Source: a virus
Length of the DNA stretch: 53,112 bases
Direction: 5' to 3' (one strand)
Virus record (IMG/VR): IMGVR_UViG_3300025896_000034
Location: 1 to 53,112 of that record
Part shown: positions 22,407 through 29,583 of the stretch, in pieces
Layout of the letters: the number at the start of each line of letters is the position of its first letter
Numbering within the stretch: position 1 is the stretch's first letter
Program-made: the position numbers and the translations under genes
The notes under the pieces: generated by a model
Seen by the model: only the letters and a program-made list of their open reading frames with translations
Database searches by the model: none
What the model was told of the DNA's origin: nothing

Positions 22407-24788
22407 CTAAGCCTGGACGGTGGAGCCCTGAACGTCGCGAGCGATGAACTGCTCGACGTCGGCACCGCTTGGCAGGAGCGTGAAGTCGATCTCGAACGCC
22501 TCGGCGGACTTGGTCGGAATCACGTACACCTTGGCTTTGGCAAGGTTCTGATTGCGGACGTCCGGTGTGTTGGTGTCGGCGTCGCACTTGAGCTGGAACC
22601 ACTCGATAGCTTCCTGCTGCTTGCGCGTCCGGAAGGCAGGTTCCACGATGTTGAGCCAGTCTTCCCACATCGTCGGGCCGTTCTGTTCGAAGTTCAGACG
22701 GCGGGAAGCCTGACGGACGACTTTGATGAGGTCGAACATCATGCGGCGAACGTTGATGCGGTCCAGCGAGGACGCGAAGCGCTGCAGAGTGCGCTGGCCG
22801 TAAACCACGACGCCGGTGTCGTTGAACGACGCGATGGCGTTGAGGGCGTTGCCGTTGCCGGGGCCGTACATCGCGTTGCGATCCTCTTCGGTGGTCGCGT
22901 ATTCGACAGCCAGGGCGTTTGGCACCTGACCGCGCTGCTCACCAGCTGGGGCGGTCCAGACCTTGCCAACCGAGTCGTTGTAGGCGAAGACGCCGGGAAC
23001 GAAGGTGGTAGGCGGCATCCAGAGGTTCTTCTTGGAGTAAGGGTCGTAAACCTTGACCCACGGCCAGTAAAGGGCGGCCATGTTGGTCGCGAAGGCAGTG
23101 TGAAGGCCGGTGTACTCGCCGGTGCCGTTGTGCCAGTCGATGACCTGCTGGAGCGACAGGCCGAATGGCGTGTCATAGATGCCGAAGCAATCGTAGCGCT
23201 TCAGAAGGATCTGAGTGACCTCGTCCAGAACGGCTGCCAGAGTAACTCCAGGAACCGCCAAGATGTTGATGTCATAGAGATCGACGCGGCGGAAGTGCTG
23301 CAGACCAGTGTAGGTGCTGTTCGAGATAGTGCCGATGTACTCGGCGCTCGAAGGATTGGAGCCGTTGTAGCCCTTGGCGTTGTCGAACACCTGCTGGGAC
23401 GCCTGAGCGTTGTCGGAGGTGCGGATGGAAGTCTGAGCCCCCATCAAGAAGCGCGGGTTGTTGGGGTGACGAACGCGATCGTAGGAGTTTATGGGCTGCT
23501 CACCATTGGCACCCAAGTAAGTCGCTGTGACGTATTGGGAGATTGGGTTGGCCTCAGTGCCGACCACTGTGTCCCAGAAGTTCGGGCTGGCGGGATCGTA
23601 GCCGATCACGTTGTCGAACACTTCAACCTGAACACCACGGAACAGGATGCGGACGCGCTTGGTAAGGACTCCGACTGGGCTCCAGGCGCTGGAGGTGGTC
23701 GTCACCGCCGTGCAACGGTAAACAACGCCGAAGCGGTGGCCGGTCGTGGACTCCACGAAGCCGGTTTCGGTTCCAGGAGTGATCGTGCCAGCGTAGCCGG
23801 ACACCACAATCGAGGTGCCGTTCGGGATGGCCGTAACTGAGTAGTTGCCGTCGTAAACGGAAGTGCCGGACACCTCAATGGTGTCGGCGACCTTGAACTC
23901 GGAGCTGTTGGAGACGTTCAGGACCAGACTGCCGGAGCTGTTGGCAACACTGGTGATCGTAGCAGCCGCTGAGTCGAAGTTAACACCACGAGTCTCGCCA
24001 ACGCGCACGCCATTGGTGGAGTTGAGAGCGAGCAGATCGAATTTGGTGTCCTTCGAAGGCGCAGCTGGCATGACGCCCTGCAGGGGGATACCCTGGCTGG
24101 TAATGACGTTGCCCTGAGCATCGAGGTTGGCGAACTGGCCACCGTCTTCGATCAGGACTTCAATGCCCTGGGAAGATCCGAAGTTGGCGAAGTCGCCAGG
24201 ATAACGAGCGCGGAACGACAGCAACGGGGTGACCTGACCGTGATGACGGCTCATGACGAACACCTCAGCCGGAGCTGCGGCGGAGTCATCAGAAGAGTCG
24301 ATGCGGACGTCGCTGGTGTCCGTGTAGATGTCGAGCAGCTTACTTGCGAAGGTGATGACGAGGCCGGTGATGTCCGTGATCTGCAGGTTCTGGCTGGTGA
24401 CCCGGCCAGTCTGGGTGATCTTGACGAAGTCGCCAACGTTGAGGCCATGACCGGTCTGAACGTTGATCGAGAAGATGTCGCCAGAGGCCTCAGCCTCGCC
24501 CATGGAGTCAAACAGAGCGGTTTCCTCGGTGTACACCTTGGCAACGCGGCAGTACCACACCTTCTGACCACGGCGCAGGAAGTTGATCGCGGCGTGCGGA
24601 CCGAAGGAGTTGGCAGAGGGCTCGCCAAAGACGCTCAAGAACTGATCAGGAGAGGTGAGCAGGGTGGGCTTGTTGAGGGGGCCGCGTGCTGCCACGCCGA
24701 CAAGGGCGAAGATGGTCGTGGCCTGACCGGCGATGTAATCGCTAAAGTCGCGTTCGTTGATGTAAACTCCGGGGCTAAGGGGCGTCAT
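22407..24788 (-). CDS. tail sheath protein, T4 gp18-like
   Basis: 793 residues, longer than T4 gp18 (about 660). The N-terminus SPGVYINERDFSDYI, then TTIFALVGVAARGPLNKPTLLTSPDQFLSVFGEP, and a C-terminal region with TFVPGVFAYNDSVGKVWTAPAGEQRG, GVVVYGQRTLQ and SSLDRINVRRMMFDLIKVVRQASR, are standard features of contractile sheath proteins. The C-terminal DADTNTPDVRNQNLAKAKVYVIPT...FEIDFTL is the conserved handshake/inner domain. The sheath contracts around the tube during injection. The middle part (about 150-480) carries the variable outer domains and accounts for the extra length. It is followed by a terminator-like hairpin. Confidence 0.9.
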   Translation of the reverse strand: MTPLSPGVYINERDFSDYIAGQATTIFALVGVAARGPLNKPTLLTSPDQFLSVFGEPSANSFGPHAAINFLRRGQKVWYCRVAKVYTEETALFDSMGEAEASGDIFSINVQTGHGLNVGDFVKITQTGRVTSQNLQITDITGLVITFASKLLDIYTDTSDVRIDSSDDSAAAPAEVFVMSRHHGQVTPLLSFRARYPGDFANFGSSQGIEVLIEDGGQFANLDAQGNVITSQGIPLQGVMPAAPSKDTKFDLLALNSTNGVRVGETRGVNFDSAAATITSVANSSGSLVLNVSNSSEFKVADTIEVSGTSVYDGNYSVTAIPNGTSIVVSGYAGTITPGTETGFVESTTGHRFGVVYRCTAVTTTSSAWSPVGVLTKRVRILFRGVQVEVFDNVIGYDPASPNFWDTVVGTEANPISQYVTATYLGANGEQPINSYDRVRHPNNPRFLMGAQTSIRTSDNAQASQQVFDNAKGYNGSNPSSAEYIGTISNSTYTGLQHFRRVDLYDINILAVPGVTLAAVLDEVTQILLKRYDCFGIYDTPFGLSLQQVIDWHNGTGEYTGLHTAFATNMAALYWPWVKVYDPYSKKNLWMPPTTFVPGVFAYNDSVGKVWTAPAGEQRGQVPNALAVEYATTEEDRNAMYGPGNGNALNAIASFNDTGVVVYGQRTLQRFASSLDRINVRRMMFDLIKVVRQASRRLNFEQNGPTMWEDWLNIVEPAFRTRKQQEAIEWFQLKCDADTNTPDVRNQNLAKAKVYVIPTKSAEAFEIDFTLLPSGADVEQFIARDVQGSTVQA

Positions 24789-24822
24789 GATGTGTTAGAA
24801 GGGGTCTTGGATAGGTAGGGAG

Positions 24823-25398
24823 CTAGCAGCGGATGGACCAAATGAAACTCAGCGAAAGGTCTGACGTCTTGACGATAGGGACCAGAGCCTTGCGGGCAAA
24901 TAGGCCGCCACCAGCAGTCCACAGCCCCATCTCACGCAAGGTGTAACCGTTGCACTCGTCGGGGCCGAGCAGACACTCGAACCGAGTGACGAACGGTACC
25001 GGCCAGTCCACTGAAGTGATCGCCTTGCGGCGGTTCGTGCCGTCATACTTGATCTCGTTCTCACCACCGGCGGTTGCTCCAGGTTGAGGGGACAGGGTAG
25101 TGTCAGTGAAACGTGGAGCCTCGTCGTAGGTGCCCCAGCTCACGCTGGTAATCACCATGTTGGAAGTGCCGAGGTCCTTGCCGCCGATCAGATAAGCCAG
25201 AGCCTGCCTGCCGTTGTTGACCACCATGTTGCGCGACAGATCAAGCCTGCCGTCTTCAAAACGGGGAAGCTGATGGCGTGCAAAGTCAGGGTCGGCGAAG
25301 GCCTGATACGGATCAACTACCGGATTACCGGAGCGGTCCAGGACCAGCAACGAAACGTCGCCGCGCACCTCGACAGTGTCTGTCAGGAGGCTGCTCAC
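24823..25398 (-). CDS. probable virion structural protein
   Basis: 191 residues from a GTG. The segments VVNNGRQALAYLIGG, then YTLREMGLWTAGGGLFARKALVPIVKTSDLSLSFIWSI, resemble the phage tail-fibre/baseplate pattern in which an E-x-GLW/F turn is followed by I-K-T/S-x-x-L-x-F-x-W strands. The gene lies just upstream of the tail sheath gene in the same direction and downstream of a small gene, so it is likely part of the late structural unit starting at 25646. Confidence 0.5.
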   Translation of the reverse strand: MSSLLTDTVEVRGDVSLLVLDRSGNPVVDPYQAFADPDFARHQLPRFEDGRLDLSRNMVVNNGRQALAYLIGGKDLGTSNMVITSVSWGTYDEAPRFTDTTLSPQPGATAGGENEIKYDGTNRRKAITSVDWPVPFVTRFECLLGPDECNGYTLREMGLWTAGGGLFARKALVPIVKTSDLSLSFIWSIRC

Positions 25399-25400
25399 GT

Positions 25401-25646
25401 TTAGAGGATTCCGGATGGGAGGGACATCAGCTGCTGGGAGGAGAGCTTCTTGCGGAGCTTCTTCTTGTCAGCTGGGCTCAGGATCAGGTTCAGACGCTTG
25501 AAGTCGTTGATGCGAAGCCCCTTGATGTCGTGGTCACTGGGAACGCAGCTGGTGGCAATGGTTTCAACCAGACGATCAACACCCTCGTGAAAGGCGCGAC
25601 GGTTGCTGATCCTCTTGGTGGTGGCTTTAGGGCGTGGGCGGCTCAT
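25401..25646 (-). CDS. small basic hypothetical protein
   Basis: 81 residues, very basic (MSRPRPKATTKRISNRRAF...KKKLRKKL), no family recognised. It is the first gene of the sheath unit and is preceded 7 nt upstream by the CTAAGTAT octamer. The high charge suggests nucleic-acid or capsid-interior binding. Confidence 0.5.
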   Translation of the reverse strand: MSRPRPKATTKRISNRRAFHEGVDRLVETIATSCVPSDHDIKGLRINDFKRLNLILSPADKKKLRKKLSSQQLMSLPSGIL

Positions 25647-25653
25647 TAGAACT

Positions 25654-25661
25654 ATACTTAG
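25654..25661 (-). promoter_or_regulatory. CTANNTAT octamer (candidate phage promoter)
   Basis: CTAAGTAT on the minus strand, 7 nt before the ATG at 25646, at the head of the tail-sheath unit. Confidence 0.45.
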
Positions 25662-25680
25662 ACCCCGACTTCGAACCGGC

Positions 25681-25688
25681 CTAGATAT
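25681..25688 (+). promoter_or_regulatory. CTANNTAT octamer (candidate phage promoter)
   Basis: CTAGATAT, 7 nt before the ATG at 25696; it diverges from the minus-strand octamer 20 bp away. Confidence 0.45.
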
Positions 25689-25695
25689 TGCCTAC

Positions 25696-26418
25696 ATGGA
25701 CCCCTCACAACTCCCTGCTGGGATCGGACAGCACTGGCAGGCCATCCTCAGCTGGATCTTTTTAGTCGCAGCCGTCATCACAGCCGTAGGCGTCGTTTAC
25801 GCCAAATTCTTCAAACCAGTGGTCATAAAGAACTTTGTTAAGTATCTGATCACCCCGATCAAGAACCATGTGGCCGAGGTCAGAGAGAACAACCTCGCTG
25901 TCAGGGACATGGTGACGGTCGTTGGCGAGGTTAAGGACATCATTCCGAAACTCAAGCAGGTGTGTAAGATGGTGATGCCGAACCACGGCTCCTCGCTGCC
26001 GGACGGCCTCTCCAGGGTAGAGGCTCAGCTGCTTCAACTGGTGCACCAGATGAGCCAGTCCGAAGCAATTCAGGAGGCGTTGCTCCTAGATCACCCAAAG
26101 GCGGTGTTCATCTCCGACATGGAGAACCGCAACACCTTCGTGAACAAGAAGTACGCAGAGCTGATCCGGTGCGACCGCGAGGAGCTGTTGGAGCTGGGGT
26201 GGAGGACCTACCTGATGCCGAGCGAGCTGCTGGTGTACGACACGATCTGGAAAAGCGCCTTCCGTGAGAGCCGCGATTCGTTCTTCACTCTCAAGATGCG
26301 GACCAAGCGCGGCATGGACGCCGTGACGTTTTCGGTCAAGGTCAGTGTTCTGCGCAGTTCCAACGGGAAGCCGACAGGTCAGTTCATGGGGATCATGGAC
26401 GAGGTGGCTGCGGCTTGA
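25696..26418 (+). CDS. membrane-anchored PAS-domain protein
   Basis: 240 residues from the ATG at 25696. Residues about 16-40 (LSWIFLVAAVITAVGVVYAKFF) form one transmembrane helix. A helical linker (about 45-125) follows, and residues about 130-240 match a PAS domain: AVFISDMENRNTFVNKKYAELIRCDREELLELGWRTYL ... FFTLKMRTKRGMDAVTFSVKVSVLRSSNGKPTGQFMGIMDE. PAS domains sense ligands or mediate dimerisation in signalling. There is no kinase, GGDEF or methyl-accepting output domain. The protein could modulate a host signalling partner or lysis; that is inference. The single gene is flanked by divergent and convergent neighbours, as expected for a moron. Confidence 0.75.
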   Translation: MDPSQLPAGIGQHWQAILSWIFLVAAVITAVGVVYAKFFKPVVIKNFVKYLITPIKNHVAEVRENNLAVRDMVTVVGEVKDIIPKLKQVCKMVMPNHGSSLPDGLSRVEAQLLQLVHQMSQSEAIQEALLLDHPKAVFISDMENRNTFVNKKYAELIRCDREELLELGWRTYLMPSELLVYDTIWKSAFRESRDSFFTLKMRTKRGMDAVTFSVKVSVLRSSNGKPTGQFMGIMDEVAAA

Positions 26419-26995
26419 GCGATTCCAATAACTCCGCGAGCGAGCGCACGACCTTGTAGTTGAGCTTACGATCTTTGCCGGTGCCGGTGATCCTGAACTT
26501 GTCCGGTGTCCAGGCGTTGCTGAAGAAGCTACGAGCGCCCTGACCGATCCGGACTAGCTGGACCAGAATCCCGTAACGTTGCAGCACCCACTTAAGGTTG
26601 ATGTTGGCAAGCTGGGTCTTGTTGTGAGCATCAAAGCAGGGCTTGACCTCGATGATGGAGTCGGTGCCGGTGCGCCAGAAGGTAGGAGGCTCAGACACCT
26701 TGTCGGACAGATCAGCCGTCAGCAGCTTGGTAGCCGGTGAGTCCAGGTTCCACACCACTTTGAAGTCTGATGTGTACACGTGTGCCATGAACATCACCTT
26801 GCCAGCGAGCTTGAACTGCGGAGACAACTCCAGGGTAGGGGCGCGCTCGATCCGAGCGATGGCACCGATCCCAATCAGCTCCTCAAACATCCACCAAGCC
26901 CAGCGCTCCTCGTCAGAATCGAAGGTGAGTCCACCCTCTGGAACTGGCTTAGGCTTTGGCTTGGTTACTGGGAAAACTGGGCTGTCGTCGTTCAC
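26393..26995 (-). CDS. PDDEXK-like nuclease (tentative)
   Basis: 200 residues from a GTG. The pattern LTFDSDEERWAWWMFEELIGIGAI...VYTSDFKVVW...DSIIEVKPCFD...LANINLKWVLQRYGILVQLV fits the PDDEXK nuclease plan: early E, then D in a DF strand, then E-x-K. Such phage enzymes act as Holliday-junction resolvases or DNA endonucleases. Assignment rests on motif order only. It overlaps the upstream gene by 47 bp and the convergent PAS gene by 26 bp. Confidence 0.5.
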   Translation of the reverse strand: MNDDSPVFPVTKPKPKPVPEGGLTFDSDEERWAWWMFEELIGIGAIARIERAPTLELSPQFKLAGKVMFMAHVYTSDFKVVWNLDSPATKLLTADLSDKVSEPPTFWRTGTDSIIEVKPCFDAHNKTQLANINLKWVLQRYGILVQLVRIGQGARSFFSNAWTPDKFRITGTGKDRKLNYKVVRSLAELLESLKPQPPRP

Positions 26996-27299
26996 ACAGA
27001 ATCAGGTTGAGGAGTGGCAGGGGGCGTGGCTTTCCGTCGTTGCCGGTTAGCGTGACAATATCGGGAGTGACCTCGGTGATCGTAAGCAGCTCGTTGAACA
27101 AAAACACGCGATCTCCCACCTTGTCGGGGAGGTGTAGGTGCCTGATCTTCAGGAGCATGCACATGGTCTTGAAGGCTAGCACATAGTTGCCGCGCTGAAG
27201 ATCTGCAGAGGCGGTGCGCTTGGCGAGCTTCCAGGCTTGGTGGACGTCCCTGCATGGCTTCCCAGCTAGGAACGCCACAGCGTCTAGGTTTTTGATCAT
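26949..27299 (-). CDS. hypothetical protein
   Basis: 116 residues, no family recognised. It starts with an ATGA overlap with the sigma-like gene upstream, and its 3' end overlaps the nuclease-like gene. The final 30 residues are basic and low-complexity. It probably belongs to the same transcript as the sigma-like factor. Confidence 0.5.
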   Translation of the reverse strand: MIKNLDAVAFLAGKPCRDVHQAWKLAKRTASADLQRGNYVLAFKTMCMLLKIRHLHLPDKVGDRVFLFNELLTITEVTPDIVTLTGNDGKPRPLPLLNLILCERRQPSFPSNQAKA

Positions 27300-28339
27300 G
27301 AGTCGGAAACCAGACGGGCCACACGATCTCTGCCTCCTCCAAGTTTGATGGGGCGGTCTTCCAAGAGGCCGTCCTCAATGAAGCTGAGCACGTTCTCGAC
27401 GTCCGATTCAACGATCGCTGGGCTGATCCCTGGAAGCTTCATCCCCACCTCGACCAGAGACTGCGAGTCCTTGACCAGAGCGTTGATGACGCCACCGGCG
27501 GCGGCAGCACGCTTCATCTGCTGGACCGTGGGGAACCTGACCGACATTCCGGCGAACACGTGCATGAGGTGTCGAGTGTTTTTGACCCCGATGATGTTGA
27601 TGAGGTCTGGGATGAAAGAGAACTTGGCACCCAGACGCATAACGTCCCCCTCACTGAGCGGCGAAGCAAAATGGTCGAGCAGCACGTTACGGACTGCTCC
27701 GGTGGTCCAGTCAACCAGAAACTTGGCCTCGTCGAGCCCGATCTCGTATCCGAGACGCAGAGTGTTGAGCAGGTTACGTCGGTAGTCAACCGAGCGCCCT
27801 TCTGAGTCCTTACCACGGGTCTCACCCCTGCGTTCGAGCACCGACACCAGAATCACCCTGATGGCTTCTTGGATGTTGGGTTCAGTCCAGCGAGTCTCGA
27901 TGGCTGAGAGGCATTTCGCGATCGCCTGGCTGTCATCGAGGCGATGGTGCTCAGAAGCGACTGAGCCAAGTAGGTCGATTGGAGTATCACCAAGATTTTG
28001 GAACCTACCACGATAGTTCGACTCGCGAGCCACTAAGCTGATGCAACCATGCTTGGTCGAGGTAGCCGCGTAGGTGTAGAACTTGCCATCACCGGGACGC
28101 CATTTGAGAGCCCAACGGTCGATCTGACTGTACAGATGGGACAGCAGGTCCTCAAACGGGACCGACTGACTGTAACGGCTTTTCCTGATGATGCTCGACA
28201 TCAGGTTGGTGAGGTGATCGCAGATCCGGTGAAAGGTCGCAAAGTCGCGGTTGCGCTTAAACAGAAGGCACAGCTCCTCAACGGTCTCGTTCTCGAAGAT
28301 CATTTTCTTGCTGGCTGTTGTCGGAACTCTCGGTATCAT
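27296..28339 (-). CDS. sigma-factor-like protein, T4 gp55-like
   Basis: 347 residues. Residues about 40-110 (HRICDHLTNLMSSIIRKSRYSQSVPFEDLLSHLYSQIDRWALKWRPGDGKFYTYAATSTKHGCI) match sigma region 2: the helix binding core polymerase, DLL.H.Y, an F/W-x-P-x-x-G-x-F-x-TYA motif and the following helix. The rest of the protein lacks a recognisable region 4, although the region at 245-330 contains helical repeats. T4 gp55 is a short late sigma factor without region 4 that directs RNA polymerase to an octamer promoter. By analogy this could read the CTANNTAT octamers found here. The T4-late role is inference. Confidence 0.6.
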   Translation of the reverse strand: MIPRVPTTASKKMIFENETVEELCLLFKRNRDFATFHRICDHLTNLMSSIIRKSRYSQSVPFEDLLSHLYSQIDRWALKWRPGDGKFYTYAATSTKHGCISLVARESNYRGRFQNLGDTPIDLLGSVASEHHRLDDSQAIAKCLSAIETRWTEPNIQEAIRVILVSVLERRGETRGKDSEGRSVDYRRNLLNTLRLGYEIGLDEAKFLVDWTTGAVRNVLLDHFASPLSEGDVMRLGAKFSFIPDLINIIGVKNTRHLMHVFAGMSVRFPTVQQMKRAAAAGGVINALVKDSQSLVEVGMKLPGISPAIVESDVENVLSFIEDGLLEDRPIKLGGGRDRVARLVSDS

Positions 28340-28430
28340 CGTGTCGTGGGAGAGAAACCCCCTGGCTGAAAGAAAGCAAGGGTGGCTTAAGAGATCGGTT
28401 CAGCCTGTACTGAGCGCTGACCTAGGCACC

Positions 28431-28459
28431 TTGACAAGATCGACGCCGCATGCGAGATT
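28431..28459 (+). promoter_or_regulatory. sigma70-type promoter with extended -10
   Basis: TTGACA (28431-28436), a 17-bp spacer ending TGC, GAGATT (28454-28459), 10 nt before the ATG at 28470. The -10 is a weak match rescued by the TGn element. Confidence 0.45.
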
Positions 28460-28469
28460 TGCCGACCAC

Positions 28470-28724
28470 ATGGAAAAGCTCATAGACGTTGCATTATTGA
28501 TCCTGGCTGACCTCAACGTCGCCGGGGAAGCTGGACGCATAAAGACGCGGATACTGACACTAGTCAGTGGCACCGGGGCGAACCTGGACGAAGTCCTCGA
28601 TTCGTTGGTCAAACGCGAGTATATGACGATCGTGAAGGTGGCCGGTGCCAGAGCAATCGGCAACAAGCACTTCATCACGGAACTTGGTCAGAGAGCATTC
28701 GTGGAGGCTACCACCAAGCTGTGA
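28470..28724 (+). CDS. winged-helix-like small protein
   Basis: 84 residues from the ATG at 28470, placed 10 nt after a -10 box. The order helix, TRILTLVSGTGANLDEVLDSLVKREYMTIVKV, then an F-I-T-E-L-G-Q strand-turn, resembles a winged-helix domain. Overlaps the next gene by GTGA. A small regulator is plausible, but the family is not certain. Confidence 0.45.
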   Translation: MEKLIDVALLILADLNVAGEAGRIKTRILTLVSGTGANLDEVLDSLVKREYMTIVKVAGARAIGNKHFITELGQRAFVEATTKL

Positions 28725-28930
28725 ACCACGAGTGCCAGTACTGCGGGACGCTCGGAGATCACTCCTTGGCGAACTGTCGTAACTGCGGGGCTCCTACCGC
28801 TGAAGCGGTCGTGGCAGCACCACCTCCCCAACGCTTCGCGGTAGCGAAAGGACTGCTCCAGGTGGTTCCCGGAGCAGTCCTCATATTGATCAATGGCTGG
28901 AAGCTGATCTCAGTTCTGGTCGGACTCTAA
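28721..28930 (+). CDS. zinc-ribbon membrane micro-protein
   Basis: 69 residues from a GTG overlapping the upstream stop. The N-terminus has two pairs of cysteines, CQYC and CRNC, spaced 13 residues apart, as in a zinc ribbon. Residues about 40-69 (FAVAKGLLQVVPGAVLILINGWKLISVLVGL) form one transmembrane helix. This zinc-ribbon plus single-TM layout is typical of small membrane-associated proteins that interact with cytosolic partners. Function unknown; co-transcribed with the winged-helix-like gene from one promoter. Confidence 0.6.
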   Translation: MNHECQYCGTLGDHSLANCRNCGAPTAEAVVAAPPPQRFAVAKGLLQVVPGAVLILINGWKLISVLVGL

Positions 28931-29563
28931 GTCATCATCAGCACTGAGCCTTTTCATCCGCTCAAAGCTGCGGCGTTCCCCGGAAACGCCTGCGCCAGAC
29001 TCGCCCGTGCCTCTGGTCACCACCATGGTGGCTCCAGCCTCGACCAGAGTGGTTTCGAGCCTGCTCACGAACTCGCCGACGTCACCCACGGTGCGTTCGA
29101 CCTCCTGCAGGTCGTCTTCTTCGTTGCGGGCCTGCTCCACGCCGGGGATCTCGTTGTCCACCTCCTTGATGATGGCTGGCTGCTTGTGACGGATCTTGAT
29201 CCCGGTACCCTTGAGCCATTTGCGCGGCATCGACTCGATCACTTCGGACAGCTTACCAAAGACGTGCTTCTTCTTGGAGTTCACGTTGGCCTCCCGCACC
29301 GCAGTCAGCAGCTTGTCGAGGACCATTGTGTGCGGGATCTCGCGGTCAAACTCAACGATGAGCGCCACGGATTCCTCTGGACACGGCCCTTTAATGAACA
29401 GGATCATCGGGTCGAACTTCGGCGGCTTGATGGGCTCAGGCTTGGCGTCGTCCTCCTCCTGCTTGGCCTTCTTGAGGGCGTTTACGATGGCGAGCACTTT
29501 GTCGCGCTCCAGTTTGGCTTCAGTGTGAAGCAGTTCTTCGACTAGTTCAAGGTCAACTTGCAT
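28910..29563 (-). CDS. hypothetical protein
   Basis: 217 residues, strongly charged and helical, especially 1-50 (ELVEELLHTEAKLERDKVLAIVNALKKAKQEEDDAK) and 120-190. No domain recognised; it may be a coiled-coil assembly or scaffold protein. The 20-nt leader GCTTTCT...CCT ends directly at the ATG, as at 16825 and 19170. It overlaps the zinc-ribbon gene at the 3' end. Confidence 0.55.
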   Translation of the reverse strand: MQVDLELVEELLHTEAKLERDKVLAIVNALKKAKQEEDDAKPEPIKPPKFDPMILFIKGPCPEESVALIVEFDREIPHTMVLDKLLTAVREANVNSKKKHVFGKLSEVIESMPRKWLKGTGIKIRHKQPAIIKEVDNEIPGVEQARNEEDDLQEVERTVGDVGEFVSRLETTLVEAGATMVVTRGTGESGAGVSGERRSFERMKRLSADDDLESDQN

Positions 29564-29583
29564 AGGACGGCTCAGAAAGCACG

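Noticed and set aside
23100-24818. Open frames on the + strand opposite the tail sheath gene
   Set aside because: The minus strand encodes a clear sheath protein; the + frames have no motifs and no leader signals.
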